DNA from: Streptomyces barkulensis
GTDB taxonomy: Bacteria > Actinomycetota > Actinomycetes > Streptomycetales > Streptomycetaceae
Reading direction: 5' to 3'
NCBI RefSeq assembly: GCF_002843305.1
Contig: NZ_PGSG01000090.1
Span: forward strand, 62,001 to 126,000
Length of the DNA: 64,000 nucleotides
Below the pieces are notes generated by a model. The model was not told where the DNA came from. It ran no database searches and saw only the letters and a list, made by a program, of their open reading frames with translations. How positions within the stretch are numbered: the stretch's first letter is position 1; each line of letters opens with the position of its first letter. Positions 51,129-60,067 of the stretch are shown piece after piece. The position numbers and the translations under genes were made by a program.

Positions 51129-51536
51129 ATGGCCGCCATGACCGGGCCCGCCGGCGAGCTGCCGGACTACGCGGAGAGGGTGCTGGCCGTGGTGGAGCGC
51201 ATCCCGCCCGGCCGGGTGATGACGTACGGCGACGTGGCCGAGTGGCTGGAGGAGGGAGGCCCGCGGCAGGTGGGCCGGGTGATGTCCCTCTACGGCGGCG
51301 CGGTGCCGTGGTGGCGTGTGGTGCGGGCCGACGGGACGCCGCCGCCCTGCCACGAGGGCCGGGCGCTGGCCCACTACCGCCAGGAGGACACCCCGCTGCG
51401 CGGGGGCCGGGGCGGTACGGCCGGTCAGGCCGCCGCGGCGGTACGCGTCGACATGCGCCGGGCCCGGTGGGACGGGGAAGCGGGCGGGAGCGGGGACGGG
51501 GCCGGCGCCGCCGAGCGGCCCGACCGGCGTTCGTGA
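51129..51536 (+). CDS. Alkyltransferase-like (ATL, MGMT-family) DNA repair protein
   Basis: This 135-residue protein has the MGMT DNA-binding core: VERIPPGRVMTYGDVAEWL and RQVGRVM. The active-site motif PCHRV of methyltransferases is replaced by PWWRV (60-64), so the alkyl-accepting Cys is Trp61. That marks an ATL protein, which binds O6-alkylguanine and hands it to nucleotide excision repair. ATG 51129 is likely leaderless with TATGGG nearby; ATG 51138 is an alternative. It matches the Rv3204 position. The last 40 residues are Gly-rich. Confidence 0.87.
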   Translation: MAAMTGPAGELPDYAERVLAVVERIPPGRVMTYGDVAEWLEEGGPRQVGRVMSLYGGAVPWWRVVRADGTPPPCHEGRALAHYRQEDTPLRGGRGGTAGQAAAAVRVDMRRARWDGEAGGSGDGAGAAERPDRRS

Positions 51537-51585
51537 CCGCCCGGTTGTGGGACTCCTCACACGTACCAGCTTCCGCCATGGCCCC

Positions 51586-51633
51586 GCCGTACACGTCGCC
51601 GTGCACGTCGCCGTGCACTTTGCCGTGCACGCG
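51586..51633. repeat. 12-bp tandem repeat, four copies (GCCGTGCACGTC type)
   Basis: Units at 51586-51597, 51598-51609, 51610-51621 and 51622-51633 differ by one to three bases. They lie between the ATL gene and the AdnA-like gene and carry repeated GTGCAC palindromes. They could be a regulator binding array, or replication slippage. Confidence 0.88.
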
Positions 51634-51742
51634 GTGAGCCGTCCGAACGGGGTGCGGGCGGGGGTGCGACGCCGTGCGCCACGACTGTCCCCTGGCGTAC
51701 CGTCTGCACCATCCAGCACAGCGACCAGGACCGGCGATCCAC

Positions 51743-54700
51743 GTGAGTTCCTCCCTCAAGTCCGATACGTACCGGTTGGTGCGTACCCCGCCCGGTCCGG
51801 CGAGCCTCCCTGCCTTGGACGCAGCCCAGCGCTCGGTGGTTGACCACCGCGGCGGACCGCTGCTCGTCCTGGCCGGGCCCGGCACCGGCAAGACCACCAC
51901 CCTGGTGGAGTCCGTCGCCGAGCGCGTGCGGCGCGGGGGCGATCCGGAGCGGATCCTCGTACTGACCTTCGGCCGCAGGGCGGCGGTCGAACTGCGGGAC
52001 CGGATGGCGGCCCGCCTGCCCGGACCGGCGCCGCGGACCCCGCAGATCACCACCTTCCACTCGTACTGCTACGCCCTGGTCCGCGCCCACCAGGACGCCG
52101 ATCTGTTCGCCGAACCGCTGCGGCTGCTGTCCGGCCCCGAGCAGGACCTGCGCATCCGCGAACTGCTGGCCGGCCAGGCGGAGCTGGAGGACACCGGCCG
52201 GGAGCGGGCCCGCTGGCCAGAGGAGCTGCGCGCCTGCCTGACCACCCGCGGTTTCGCCGACGAACTGCGGGCCGTCCTCGCCCGCAGCCGCGAGCTGGGG
52301 CTGGGACCGGAGGCGCTGGACGCCTTCGCCCGCCGCACCGGCCGCCCCGACTGGCGGGCCGCCGCGGCCTTCCTGGCCGAGTACCTCGACGTGCTGGACC
52401 TCCAGGGCGTGCTCGACTACGCCGAACTGGTCCACCGCGCGGTGCTGCTCGCCGAACGGGAGGAGGTGGGTGCGGATCTCGCCGCGCGCTACGACGCGGT
52501 GTACGTCGACGAGTACCAGGACACCGACCCGGCGCAGGTGCGGCTGCTGCGAGCGCTGGCCGGCCAGGGCCGCACCCTGGTCGCCTTCGGCGACCCCGAC
52601 CAGGCGATCTACGCCTTCCGGGGCTCGGACGTCAACGGCATCCTCGACTTCCCCGGCGTCTTCCGGCAGCGCGACGGGGCCCCGGCCCCGGTGGCGGTGC
52701 TGCGCACCGGCCGCCGCTCGGCCTCGGTGGTGCTGGAGGCCACCCGGCGGATCACCCACCGCATGCCGCTCACCCGGCTTCCGGCCGAGGCCGTACGCGC
52801 CCACCGGGGGCTGTCGGCGGCCCGGGAGGGCGGCCGGGTGGAGGTGTACACCTATCCGACCCCCGGGGCCGAGCTGGACAACATCGCCGACCTGCTGCGC
52901 CGCGCCCGTCTGGAGGAGGGAGTGCCGTGGCGGGAGATGGCGGTGCTGGTGCGCGCCGGCCACCGCACCATCCCCGCGGTGCGGCGGGCGCTGTCGGCCG
53001 CGGGCGTCCCGGTGGAGACCGACGGCGACGATGTGCCGCTGAGCCGGGAGCCGGCGGTGGTGCCCCTGCTGACCGCGCTGCGGGTGGCGGCGCGGGCCGC
53101 CGTCGCGGACGCCGCCGGAGCGGACCGGGCCGGCGGAGCCGGGCGGCCCGCGGGGGAGGACGGCGGCACGGACGGTGGTGCGGGTGGCGGTGCGGACGGC
53201 GGCACGGACGGTGGTGCGGGCGGTAGCGCGGACGGGCCCTGGATCGGGGTGGAGACCGCGCTCACCCTGCTGACCTCCCCGCTGGGCGGCATGGACGGCG
53301 CCGACCTGCGCCGTCTGGGCCGGGCCCTGCGCGAGGAGGAGCGCGCCGCGGGCCGCGCCGTACCCCGCCCCTCGGACGAGCTGCTGGCCGAGGCGCTGTC
53401 CGAGCCCGAACGGCTGGTCGCGCACGACCCGTCGTACGCGCGCGGCGCACGTGAGCTGGGGCTGCTGCTGCGCCGGGCGCGCGAGGCGCTGGCCGGCGGC
53501 GCCACGGCCGAGGAGGCGCTGTGGCTGCTGTGGAACGACGGCCTGGGCGGCGACCGGGACGGCCGGTGGCCCGCCCGGCTGCGGCGCGCGGCCGCACGCG
53601 GCGGCGCCGCCGGCCGCAACGCCGACCGGGACCTGGACGCCGTCTGCGCGCTGTTCGCCGCCGCCGCCCGCGCCGAGGAGCGGGCCGGCGGGCGCGGCGC
53701 GCTCAACTTCCTGGAGGAGCTGGACGCCCAGGACATCGCCGGCGACACCATCGCCCCCCGCGCGCTGCGTCCCGACGCGGTGCGGCTGATGACCGCGCAC
53801 CGGGCCAAGGGCCTGCAGTGGCGGCTGGTGGTCGTCGCCGGGGTGCAGGAGGGGCTCTGGCCCGACCTGCGGCGGCGCGGCTCCCTGCTGGAGCCCGACC
53901 GGATAGGCCGCGACGGGCTGGCCGAGCCGCTCACCCCCGGCGCGATGCTGGCCGAGGAGCGCCGGCTGTTCTACGTGGCGGCCACCCGCGCGGCCGACCG
54001 CCTGGTCGTCACCGCGGTGAAGACGGCGGCCGAGGACGGCGACCAGCCCTCCCGCTTCCTGACCGAACTCGGCGTCGAGCCCAGGGACGTCGCCGCCCGC
54101 CCGCGCCGCCCGCTGTCGGTGTCCGCGCTGGTCGCCGAGTTGCGCGCCACCACCGTCGACCCCGCCGCCACCCCCGCGCTGCGCGAGGCCGCCGCCGAAC
54201 GGCTGGCCGCGCTGGCCGCGCTGCGCGACGACGACGGCGTCCCCCTGGTCCCCGCCGCCCATCCGCACCGCTGGTGGGGGCTGTACGAGCCGACCCGCGG
54301 CGAGGTGCCGCTGCGGGACAGGGACCGGCCGGTCGCCCTCTCCGGCAGCGCGCTGCACCAACTGGCCACCACCTGTTCGCTCCAGTGGTTCCTGGGCCGC
54401 GAGGTGAGGGCGGAGCCGCCCGCGACCGCGGCCCAGGGCTTCGGCAACGTGGTGCACGTCCTGGCCGACGAGGTCGCCTCCGGCGGCACCCCCGCCGACC
54501 TGTCCGTCCTGCTGGAGCGGCTGGACTCGGTGTGGGACTCGCTCGCCTTCGACGCGCCCTGGAAGTCGCGCCAGGAGAGGGAGAACGCCCGCGCGGCCCT
54601 GGAGCGCTTCCTGCGCTGGCATGTGATGGAGCGTGACCTCGGGCGCGAGACGGCCGCCACCGAGCACGACTTCGACGTGACGCTGGAGGCGGGCGGCCAC

Positions 54701-55153
54701 CGGGTCCGCGTGCGCGGCTCCATGGACCGGGTCGAGCGCGGGCCCGACGGCCGGGCCTACGTTGTCGATTTCAAGACCGGCAGGAACAAGCCGACCGCGG
54801 CCGAGGTCGAGCGCCACCCCCAGCTGGCCGTCTACCAGATCGCGGTGCGCGAGGGCGCCCTCGACGGGGTCGAGGGCTTCACCGGGCGTCCGGAGCCGGG
54901 CGGCGCGGAACTGGTCCAGCTCAGGATCGGCGCGCCCAAGCGGGAGGGCGGCGACGAACTCCCGGCCGTGCAGCGGCAGCCCGCCCTGTCCTCCTACGAC
55001 GGGGACGGGGAGTGGGTCGGCGAGCTGCTGGCCGACGCCGCCGGGCGGGTCCTGGACGAGCGGTTCACCCCCTCTCCCGGACGGCACTGCGACACCTGCT
55101 CGTTCAGGGGGGCGTGCAGCGCCCGGCCCGAGGGGCGCCACGTCGTGGAGTGA
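51743..55153 (+). CDS. UvrD-type helicase with C-terminal RecB/AddB nuclease domain (AdnA-like)
   Basis: This 1136-residue protein has Walker A AGPGTGKTT (44-52), DEYQD, FGDPDQAIYAFRG, MTAHRAKGLQW, YVAATRA and a C-terminal nuclease domain with VVDFKTGRNKP. Four cysteines fit an AddB-type iron-sulfur staple: TTCSLQWF, then CDTC and FRGAC near the end. It probably pairs with the helicase at 56274 to resect DNA ends, as AdnAB does in mycobacteria. GTG 51743 is the best start; the ribosome binding site is weak. Gly/Thr/Asp repeats (GGTDGGAGGGADGG) interrupt the helicase domain near residue 480. Confidence 0.82.
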   Translation: MSSSLKSDTYRLVRTPPGPASLPALDAAQRSVVDHRGGPLLVLAGPGTGKTTTLVESVAERVRRGGDPERILVLTFGRRAAVELRDRMAARLPGPAPRTPQITTFHSYCYALVRAHQDADLFAEPLRLLSGPEQDLRIRELLAGQAELEDTGRERARWPEELRACLTTRGFADELRAVLARSRELGLGPEALDAFARRTGRPDWRAAAAFLAEYLDVLDLQGVLDYAELVHRAVLLAEREEVGADLAARYDAVYVDEYQDTDPAQVRLLRALAGQGRTLVAFGDPDQAIYAFRGSDVNGILDFPGVFRQRDGAPAPVAVLRTGRRSASVVLEATRRITHRMPLTRLPAEAVRAHRGLSAAREGGRVEVYTYPTPGAELDNIADLLRRARLEEGVPWREMAVLVRAGHRTIPAVRRALSAAGVPVETDGDDVPLSREPAVVPLLTALRVAARAAVADAAGADRAGGAGRPAGEDGGTDGGAGGGADGGTDGGAGGSADGPWIGVETALTLLTSPLGGMDGADLRRLGRALREEERAAGRAVPRPSDELLAEALSEPERLVAHDPSYARGARELGLLLRRAREALAGGATAEEALWLLWNDGLGGDRDGRWPARLRRAAARGGAAGRNADRDLDAVCALFAAAARAEERAGGRGALNFLEELDAQDIAGDTIAPRALRPDAVRLMTAHRAKGLQWRLVVVAGVQEGLWPDLRRRGSLLEPDRIGRDGLAEPLTPGAMLAEERRLFYVAATRAADRLVVTAVKTAAEDGDQPSRFLTELGVEPRDVAARPRRPLSVSALVAELRATTVDPAATPALREAAAERLAALAALRDDDGVPLVPAAHPHRWWGLYEPTRGEVPLRDRDRPVALSGSALHQLATTCSLQWFLGREVRAEPPATAAQGFGNVVHVLADEVASGGTPADLSVLLERLDSVWDSLAFDAPWKSRQERENARAALERFLRWHVMERDLGRETAATEHDFDVTLEAGGHRVRVRGSMDRVERGPDGRAYVVDFKTGRNKPTAAEVERHPQLAVYQIAVREGALDGVEGFTGRPEPGGAELVQLRIGAPKREGGDELPAVQRQPALSSYDGDGEWVGELLADAAGRVLDERFTPSPGRHCDTCSFRGACSARPEGRHVVE

Positions 55154-55284
55154 GTGTGCGGGCGAGCACCGCCCCGGGCCGGAGCCCCGGCTTCGGCCCC
55201 GGTCCCGGGCCCCCGGAACCGGTTGTCGGCGCGGTGTGGTCCCATGTTCCGGTACGGCATCGCGGAAACGGAGGCGGCACAGCG

Positions 55285-56160
55285 GTGGGGGACAAACGGG
55301 GGACTCTGGCGGCGGCACTGGTCTGCGCCATGGCAGCGGGACTGACGGGCTGCTCCGGAGGGCCGGGCGGTACGGGCGGACCGGACTCCGGGCCGGGAGG
55401 CGGCCTTCCGGCGGGGATCGGCAGGGCGGATCCGGACGCCCCGGAGAAGCCGGGCCGGGAGGGGGACGCCCCCTTCGCCGGGGGATTCGGCGGGACGAGG
55501 CTGGAGCGGAGCTCCGCCGGGGAGATCATGGAGCGGTCCGCCGAGGCGATGAAGCGGGCCGAGTCGCTGCGCATCACCGGCTGGGTGGCCGGGGACGACG
55601 GCAGGATGACGATCGACCTGGCACTCGCCGGGGACGGCGACTGCACCGGCACCATGACGATCGGCGAAGGCACCGCCGAGGTCCTCTCCGCCGACGGGCG
55701 GATGTACATGAAGGGCGACGAGGGTTTCTGGGAGAGCCAGAGCGACGGCGGCCCCGGTGAGGACATGGCCGTCGAGATGCTCTCGGAGCGCTGGGTGAGG
55801 ACGGACACCGGGAAGTCCGGCGCCGGCCCGGGCGGCTTCTGCGACCTCGACGAGCTGCTGGAGGACATGGAGTCCGGCGGCTCCGGGGAGACCGGGAAGC
55901 GCGAGCTCGCCGACCTCGACGGCCGGGAGGTCATCCCGCTGGTCCAGGAGGAGGACGGCGAGGGGACCACCACCGCCTATGTCGCCAACGACGACGACCG
56001 GCCCTATCTGCTGCGGATGGAGAACGAGGGGAGCGACGAGCCGGGTGTGATGGACTTCACCGGCCACGGGGAGAAGGTCGTCGTCGAGGCGCCGGATCCG
56101 GACGAGGTCCTCGACCTGGGCGAGATGCGTGAGGACTCCGGCCGACACGAGTCGGTCTGA
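55285..56160 (+). CDS. Lipoprotein between the two AdnAB-like genes
   Basis: This 291-residue lipoprotein has lipobox LTGC (Cys23). The mature domain begins with IMERSAEAMKRAESLRITGW and continues with strands such as LSADGRMYMKGDEGFWES. This pattern is shared with the lipoprotein at 23603-24370. It is therefore a likely LppX/LolA-like lipid-binding domain outside the membrane. GTG 55285 follows GGAGG at about ten-base spacing. A secreted protein has no obvious part in DNA repair, so its place inside the repair block is odd. Confidence 0.75.
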   Translation: MGDKRGTLAAALVCAMAAGLTGCSGGPGGTGGPDSGPGGGLPAGIGRADPDAPEKPGREGDAPFAGGFGGTRLERSSAGEIMERSAEAMKRAESLRITGWVAGDDGRMTIDLALAGDGDCTGTMTIGEGTAEVLSADGRMYMKGDEGFWESQSDGGPGEDMAVEMLSERWVRTDTGKSGAGPGGFCDLDELLEDMESGGSGETGKRELADLDGREVIPLVQEEDGEGTTTAYVANDDDRPYLLRMENEGSDEPGVMDFTGHGEKVVVEAPDPDEVLDLGEMREDSGRHESV

Positions 56161-56260
56161 GGGCGGTTGACGCCCCGTCGGAACGGGAGCGCCGTACGGC
56201 CGGCGGCCTCCGCCCGACTTCGCCCGCCACCGCCGCGCCGCGGCTGTCGGCGCGGCGCGC

Positions 56261-56266
56261 TAGCGT
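56261..56266 (+). promoter_or_regulatory. -10 element (TAGCGT) for a leaderless AdnB-like gene
   Basis: TAGCGT ends eight bases before GTG 56274 with no ribosome binding site between. The helicase gene thus has its own promoter despite the operon-like spacing. Confidence 0.5.
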
Positions 56267-56273
56267 CTGGTGG

Positions 56274-59200
56274 GTGCCCGCACAGCTCAACGACCCCGAC
56301 GACCTCCGGCGGCTCCTCGGCATCCCCTTCACCGCCGAGCAGATGGAGTGCATCACCGCTCCGCCCGCGCCGCAGGTCATCGTGGCCGGAGCCGGGTCGG
56401 GCAAGACGACGGTGATGGCCGCCCGGGTGGTCTGGCTGGTAGGCACCGGGCAGGTCGCGCCCGAGCGCGTGCTGGGCCTGACCTTCACCAACAAGGCGGC
56501 GGGCGAGCTGGCCGACCGGGTGCGCGGGGCGCTGCGCAGGGCGGGAGTGCTCGACCCCGACCCGGCCGCCCCCTCCGCCCCCTCCGACCCCTCCGACCCC
56601 GAACAACCGCCCGGCGAGCCGCGGATCTCCACGTACCACGCCTTCGCCGGGCAGCTGCTGGGCGACCACGGGCTGCGGCTGGGCATCGAGCCGTCCGCCC
56701 GGCTGCTGGCCGACGCCACCCGCTACCAGCTCGCCGCCTCGGTGCTGCGCACCGCGCCCGGCCCCTTCACGGCGCTGACCAAGTCCGTCGGCGAGCTGGT
56801 GCGCGACCTCCTCGCCCTCGACGGCGAGCTGTCCGAGCATCTGGTGGAGCCGGAGCGGCTGCGCGCGTACGACCGTGAGCTGCTCGACCTGCTGGAGAGC
56901 GGCGAGGTGAAGCTCACCAACGCCGCCCTGCGGAAGGTGCCCGAGACCGCGCGGGGCCGCCTGGAACTGCTGGGGCTCGTCGAGGAGTACCGCAGGCGCA
57001 AGCGGGAGCGCGAACTGCTCGACTTCGGCGACCAGATGGCCCTGTCGGCGTCCCTGGCGCGTGATGTGCCCGAGGTCGGGCGGATCCTGCGCGAGGAGTA
57101 CGCCGTGGTGCTGCTGGACGAGTACCAGGACACCTCCGTGGCCCAACGCGTCATGCTGGCGGGCCTGTTCGGGGCAGGGGCGGCCCCGAACAGGACAGGG
57201 GGGAGCACCGGCCACGCCGTCACCGCCGTCGGCGACCCCTGCCAGGCCATCTACGGCTGGCGCGGCGCGTCCGTGGCCAACCTCGACGACTTCCCCGAGC
57301 ACTTCCCCCTCGCCGACGGCACTCCCGCCCGCCGCCAGTCCCTGAGCGAGAACCGGCGCAGCGGCGGACGGCTGCTGGACCTGGCCAACACCCTGGCCGC
57401 GCCGCTGCGCGCCCGCCACGCGGGCGTGGAGGCGCTGCGCCCCGCACCCGGCGCCGAGCACGACGGCCTGGTGCGCTGCGCGCTGCTGCGCACCCACGCC
57501 GAGGAGATCGCGTGGCTGGCCGACTCCGTCGCCCATCTGGTGAACACCGGCACCGAGCCCGGCGAAATCGCCGTGCTGTGCCGCACCGCCGGCGACTTCG
57601 CGCAGATCCAGGGCGCGCTGGTGGAGCGCGGGGTCCCGGTCGAGGTCGTCGGCCTGTCGGGCCTGCTGCATCTGCCGGAGATCGCCGATCTGGTCGCCAT
57701 GTGCGAGGTCCTCCAGGACCCGACCGCCAACGCCTCCCTGGTACGCCTGCTCACCGGCCCGCGCTGGCGCATCGGCCCGCGCGACCTCGCCCTGCTGGGC
57801 CGCCGCGCCCGGCTGCTGGTGCCCGGCGGCCCGCGCACCGGCGACGGGGAGGCCGGCGTCCAGGAGCGGCTGGCGGCGGCCGTGGAGGGAACCGACCCGG
57901 CCGAGGTGGTCTCGCTCGCCGACGCGCTCGACACCTTCCTGGGCACCAGCGGCCACGACGACCCGCTGCCGTTCTCGGCCGAGGCCCGGGTGCGCTTCGC
58001 CCGGCTGGCCAAGGAGATACGCGATCTGCGGGCCTCGCTGGCCGACCCGCTGATGGACGTGCTGCACCGGGTGCTGTCCGTCACCGGCCTGGAGGTCGAG
58101 CTCTCCGCCTCTCCGCACGCGCTGGCCGCCCGCCGCCGGGAGACCCTCGGTACCTTCCTGGACATCGCCGCCGGATTCGCCTCGCTGGACGGGCAGTCCA
58201 CCCTGCTGGCCTTCCTGGGCTTCCTGCGCGCCGCGGCCGAGTACGAGAAGGGACTGGACAGCTCGCTGCCCGGCGCGGAGAACACCGTCAAGGTCCTCAC
58301 CGCGCACAAGTCCAAGGGCCTGGAGTGGGACGTGGTCGCCGTTCCCGGGCTGGTGGCCGGCAACTTCCCCAGCGGGCAGGCCCGCGAGTCCTGGCTCTCC
58401 CAGCCGAAGGTGCTGCCGCCCGCGCTGCGCGGCGACGCGGCGACCCTGCCGGAGCTGTCCGGCTGGACGGCGAAGGACCGCAAGGCCTACGACGAGGCGG
58501 TCAGGGACCACCAGCACACCGAGGAGCTGCGGCTGGGCTACGTCGCCTTCACCCGCCCCCGCTCCCTGCTGCTGGGCTCGGGCCACTGGTGGGGGCCCAG
58601 CCAGAAGAAGCCGCGCGGCCCCTCCTCCTTCCTGGAGGCGCTGCGCGCGCACTGCGAGGCCGGCCCGCGGCACGGCGAGGTCGAGCACTGGGCCGCAGAG
58701 CCTGCCGAGGGCGAGGAGAACCCGGCGCTGGAGGAGCCGGCCGAGGAGCGAGCCTGGCCGCTGCCGCTGGACGAGGAGGCCTGGGCGCGCCGCCGTGCCG
58801 CCGCCGCGCGCGTCATGGCCCACCTGGACGGACGGACGGGCGAGCGGACCGAAGGGCGGACCGAAGGGCGGACGGACGGGCGGAGACTGCCCCGCCCCCG
58901 TACGGCCCCGGAGCCCGCCCCGGCGGAGGAGCCCGCACCGGCCCCGGCGGAACCTGCCCCGCAGGACGCGCCGGAGCCGGAGCTCGCCCCGGAGGACGCG
59001 CGGACCGTCGCCTCCTGGGACCGCGACATGGAGGCGCTCACCGCCGAACTGCGCCGGGCCCGGTCGGGCGTGCGGGAGGTGCCGCTGCCCCCGGCGCTCT
59101 CCGCGACCCAGCTCGTACGCCTGGCCGCCGACCCCGAGGCCTTCGCACGGGATCTGGCCCGACCCATGCCGCAGCCGCCGCGGCCCGCCGCGGCCCGCCG

Positions 59201-59807
59201 GGGCGCCCGCTTCCACGCCTGGGTGGAGTCCCGCTTCGAGGAGCTGGAGCTGCCTCTGCACGACCCCGAGGAGCTTCCGGGGGTCGGGGAGGAGGGCGAG
59301 GCGTATCCCGGCGGCGACGACGGGATCGCCGACGAGAAGGACCTCGCCGCGCTCAAGGAGGCCTTCGGCCGCACCCCCTACGCGCACCGCACCCCGTACC
59401 GCGTCGAGGCGCCCTTCCGGCTGGTGCTCGCGGGCCGGGTGATCCGGGGCCGGATCGACGCGGTGTACCGCGACGGGGAGGGCCGCTTCGAGATCGTCGA
59501 CTGGAAGACCGGGCACTCCGGCAGGGCCGACCCGCTCCAGCTCGCCGTCTACCGCCTCGCCTGGGCCGAGCGGCACGGGCTGCCGCCCGAGGCCGTGAGC
59601 GCCGCCTTCCTCCACGTCCGCAGCGGGGAACTGGTCCGGCCCGCCCGGCTGCCGGGCCGCGCCGGTCTGGAGAGGCTGCTGCTGCACGGCACGCAGGACA
59701 CGGCCGTCCCGGACCGGGACGCTCCGGACATCCCGGGCGGCCGGGAGGCGCCCGGCGTCCGGCGGGACGCGGCGACCGATTCCGGGGCGGGCGGAACGGC
59801 CGGATAG
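56274..59807 (+). CDS. UvrD-type helicase with C-terminal RecB-like nuclease domain (AdnB-like)
   Basis: This 1177-residue protein has Walker A GAGSGKT (39-45), TFTNKAAGELADRV, DEYQD, VGDPCQAIYGWRGAS, LTAHKSKGLEW and YVAFTRPRS. An Ala/Pro/Glu-rich linker (near 850-920) with an RTEGRTEGRTDGR repeat precedes a nuclease domain: RFEIVDWKTG then LQLAVYRLAWA. No Fe-S cysteine set is seen here. It probably forms a heterodimeric motor-nuclease with the protein at 51743 for double-strand-break end resection. GTG 56274 is likely leaderless. Confidence 0.85.
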   Translation: MPAQLNDPDDLRRLLGIPFTAEQMECITAPPAPQVIVAGAGSGKTTVMAARVVWLVGTGQVAPERVLGLTFTNKAAGELADRVRGALRRAGVLDPDPAAPSAPSDPSDPEQPPGEPRISTYHAFAGQLLGDHGLRLGIEPSARLLADATRYQLAASVLRTAPGPFTALTKSVGELVRDLLALDGELSEHLVEPERLRAYDRELLDLLESGEVKLTNAALRKVPETARGRLELLGLVEEYRRRKRERELLDFGDQMALSASLARDVPEVGRILREEYAVVLLDEYQDTSVAQRVMLAGLFGAGAAPNRTGGSTGHAVTAVGDPCQAIYGWRGASVANLDDFPEHFPLADGTPARRQSLSENRRSGGRLLDLANTLAAPLRARHAGVEALRPAPGAEHDGLVRCALLRTHAEEIAWLADSVAHLVNTGTEPGEIAVLCRTAGDFAQIQGALVERGVPVEVVGLSGLLHLPEIADLVAMCEVLQDPTANASLVRLLTGPRWRIGPRDLALLGRRARLLVPGGPRTGDGEAGVQERLAAAVEGTDPAEVVSLADALDTFLGTSGHDDPLPFSAEARVRFARLAKEIRDLRASLADPLMDVLHRVLSVTGLEVELSASPHALAARRRETLGTFLDIAAGFASLDGQSTLLAFLGFLRAAAEYEKGLDSSLPGAENTVKVLTAHKSKGLEWDVVAVPGLVAGNFPSGQARESWLSQPKVLPPALRGDAATLPELSGWTAKDRKAYDEAVRDHQHTEELRLGYVAFTRPRSLLLGSGHWWGPSQKKPRGPSSFLEALRAHCEAGPRHGEVEHWAAEPAEGEENPALEEPAEERAWPLPLDEEAWARRRAAAARVMAHLDGRTGERTEGRTEGRTDGRRLPRPRTAPEPAPAEEPAPAPAEPAPQDAPEPELAPEDARTVASWDRDMEALTAELRRARSGVREVPLPPALSATQLVRLAADPEAFARDLARPMPQPPRPAAARRGARFHAWVESRFEELELPLHDPEELPGVGEEGEAYPGGDDGIADEKDLAALKEAFGRTPYAHRTPYRVEAPFRLVLAGRVIRGRIDAVYRDGEGRFEIVDWKTGHSGRADPLQLAVYRLAWAERHGLPPEAVSAAFLHVRSGELVRPARLPGRAGLERLLLHGTQDTAVPDRDAPDIPGGREAPGVRRDAATDSGAGGTAG

Positions 59808-60067
59808 GCTCGGGGCATGAGCACCACCCCGGCCGCTCGTGGACACCGCCGTCCGCGCGCGCACCGCAGGCCGGCCCGCCGTCCCCGCGGACGGTCGGCG
59901 CCCCCCTTCCCCCGGCACGGGGGAGCGGCAGGGACGGCTGTGCGCGGGCGCCGCCGCGGACGGAGAGGAACGGGTCTTCCATCGCACCCGGATCGCACGG
60001 AATGGTCCGGCGGCCGTCGTACGCACCCGAACCACCGCTCACGCAGCAGGGGAAGTTGGTAGCAGCC

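Noticed and set aside
56004..60035. A 1343-codon open frame on the minus strand opposite the AdnB-like gene, and a 1253-codon one at 51557-55318 opposite the AdnA-like gene
   Set aside because: Shadow frames in GC-rich DNA. The translated composition is Gly/Arg/Leu/Val/Gln-rich without motifs, while the plus-strand frames hold clear helicase motifs.
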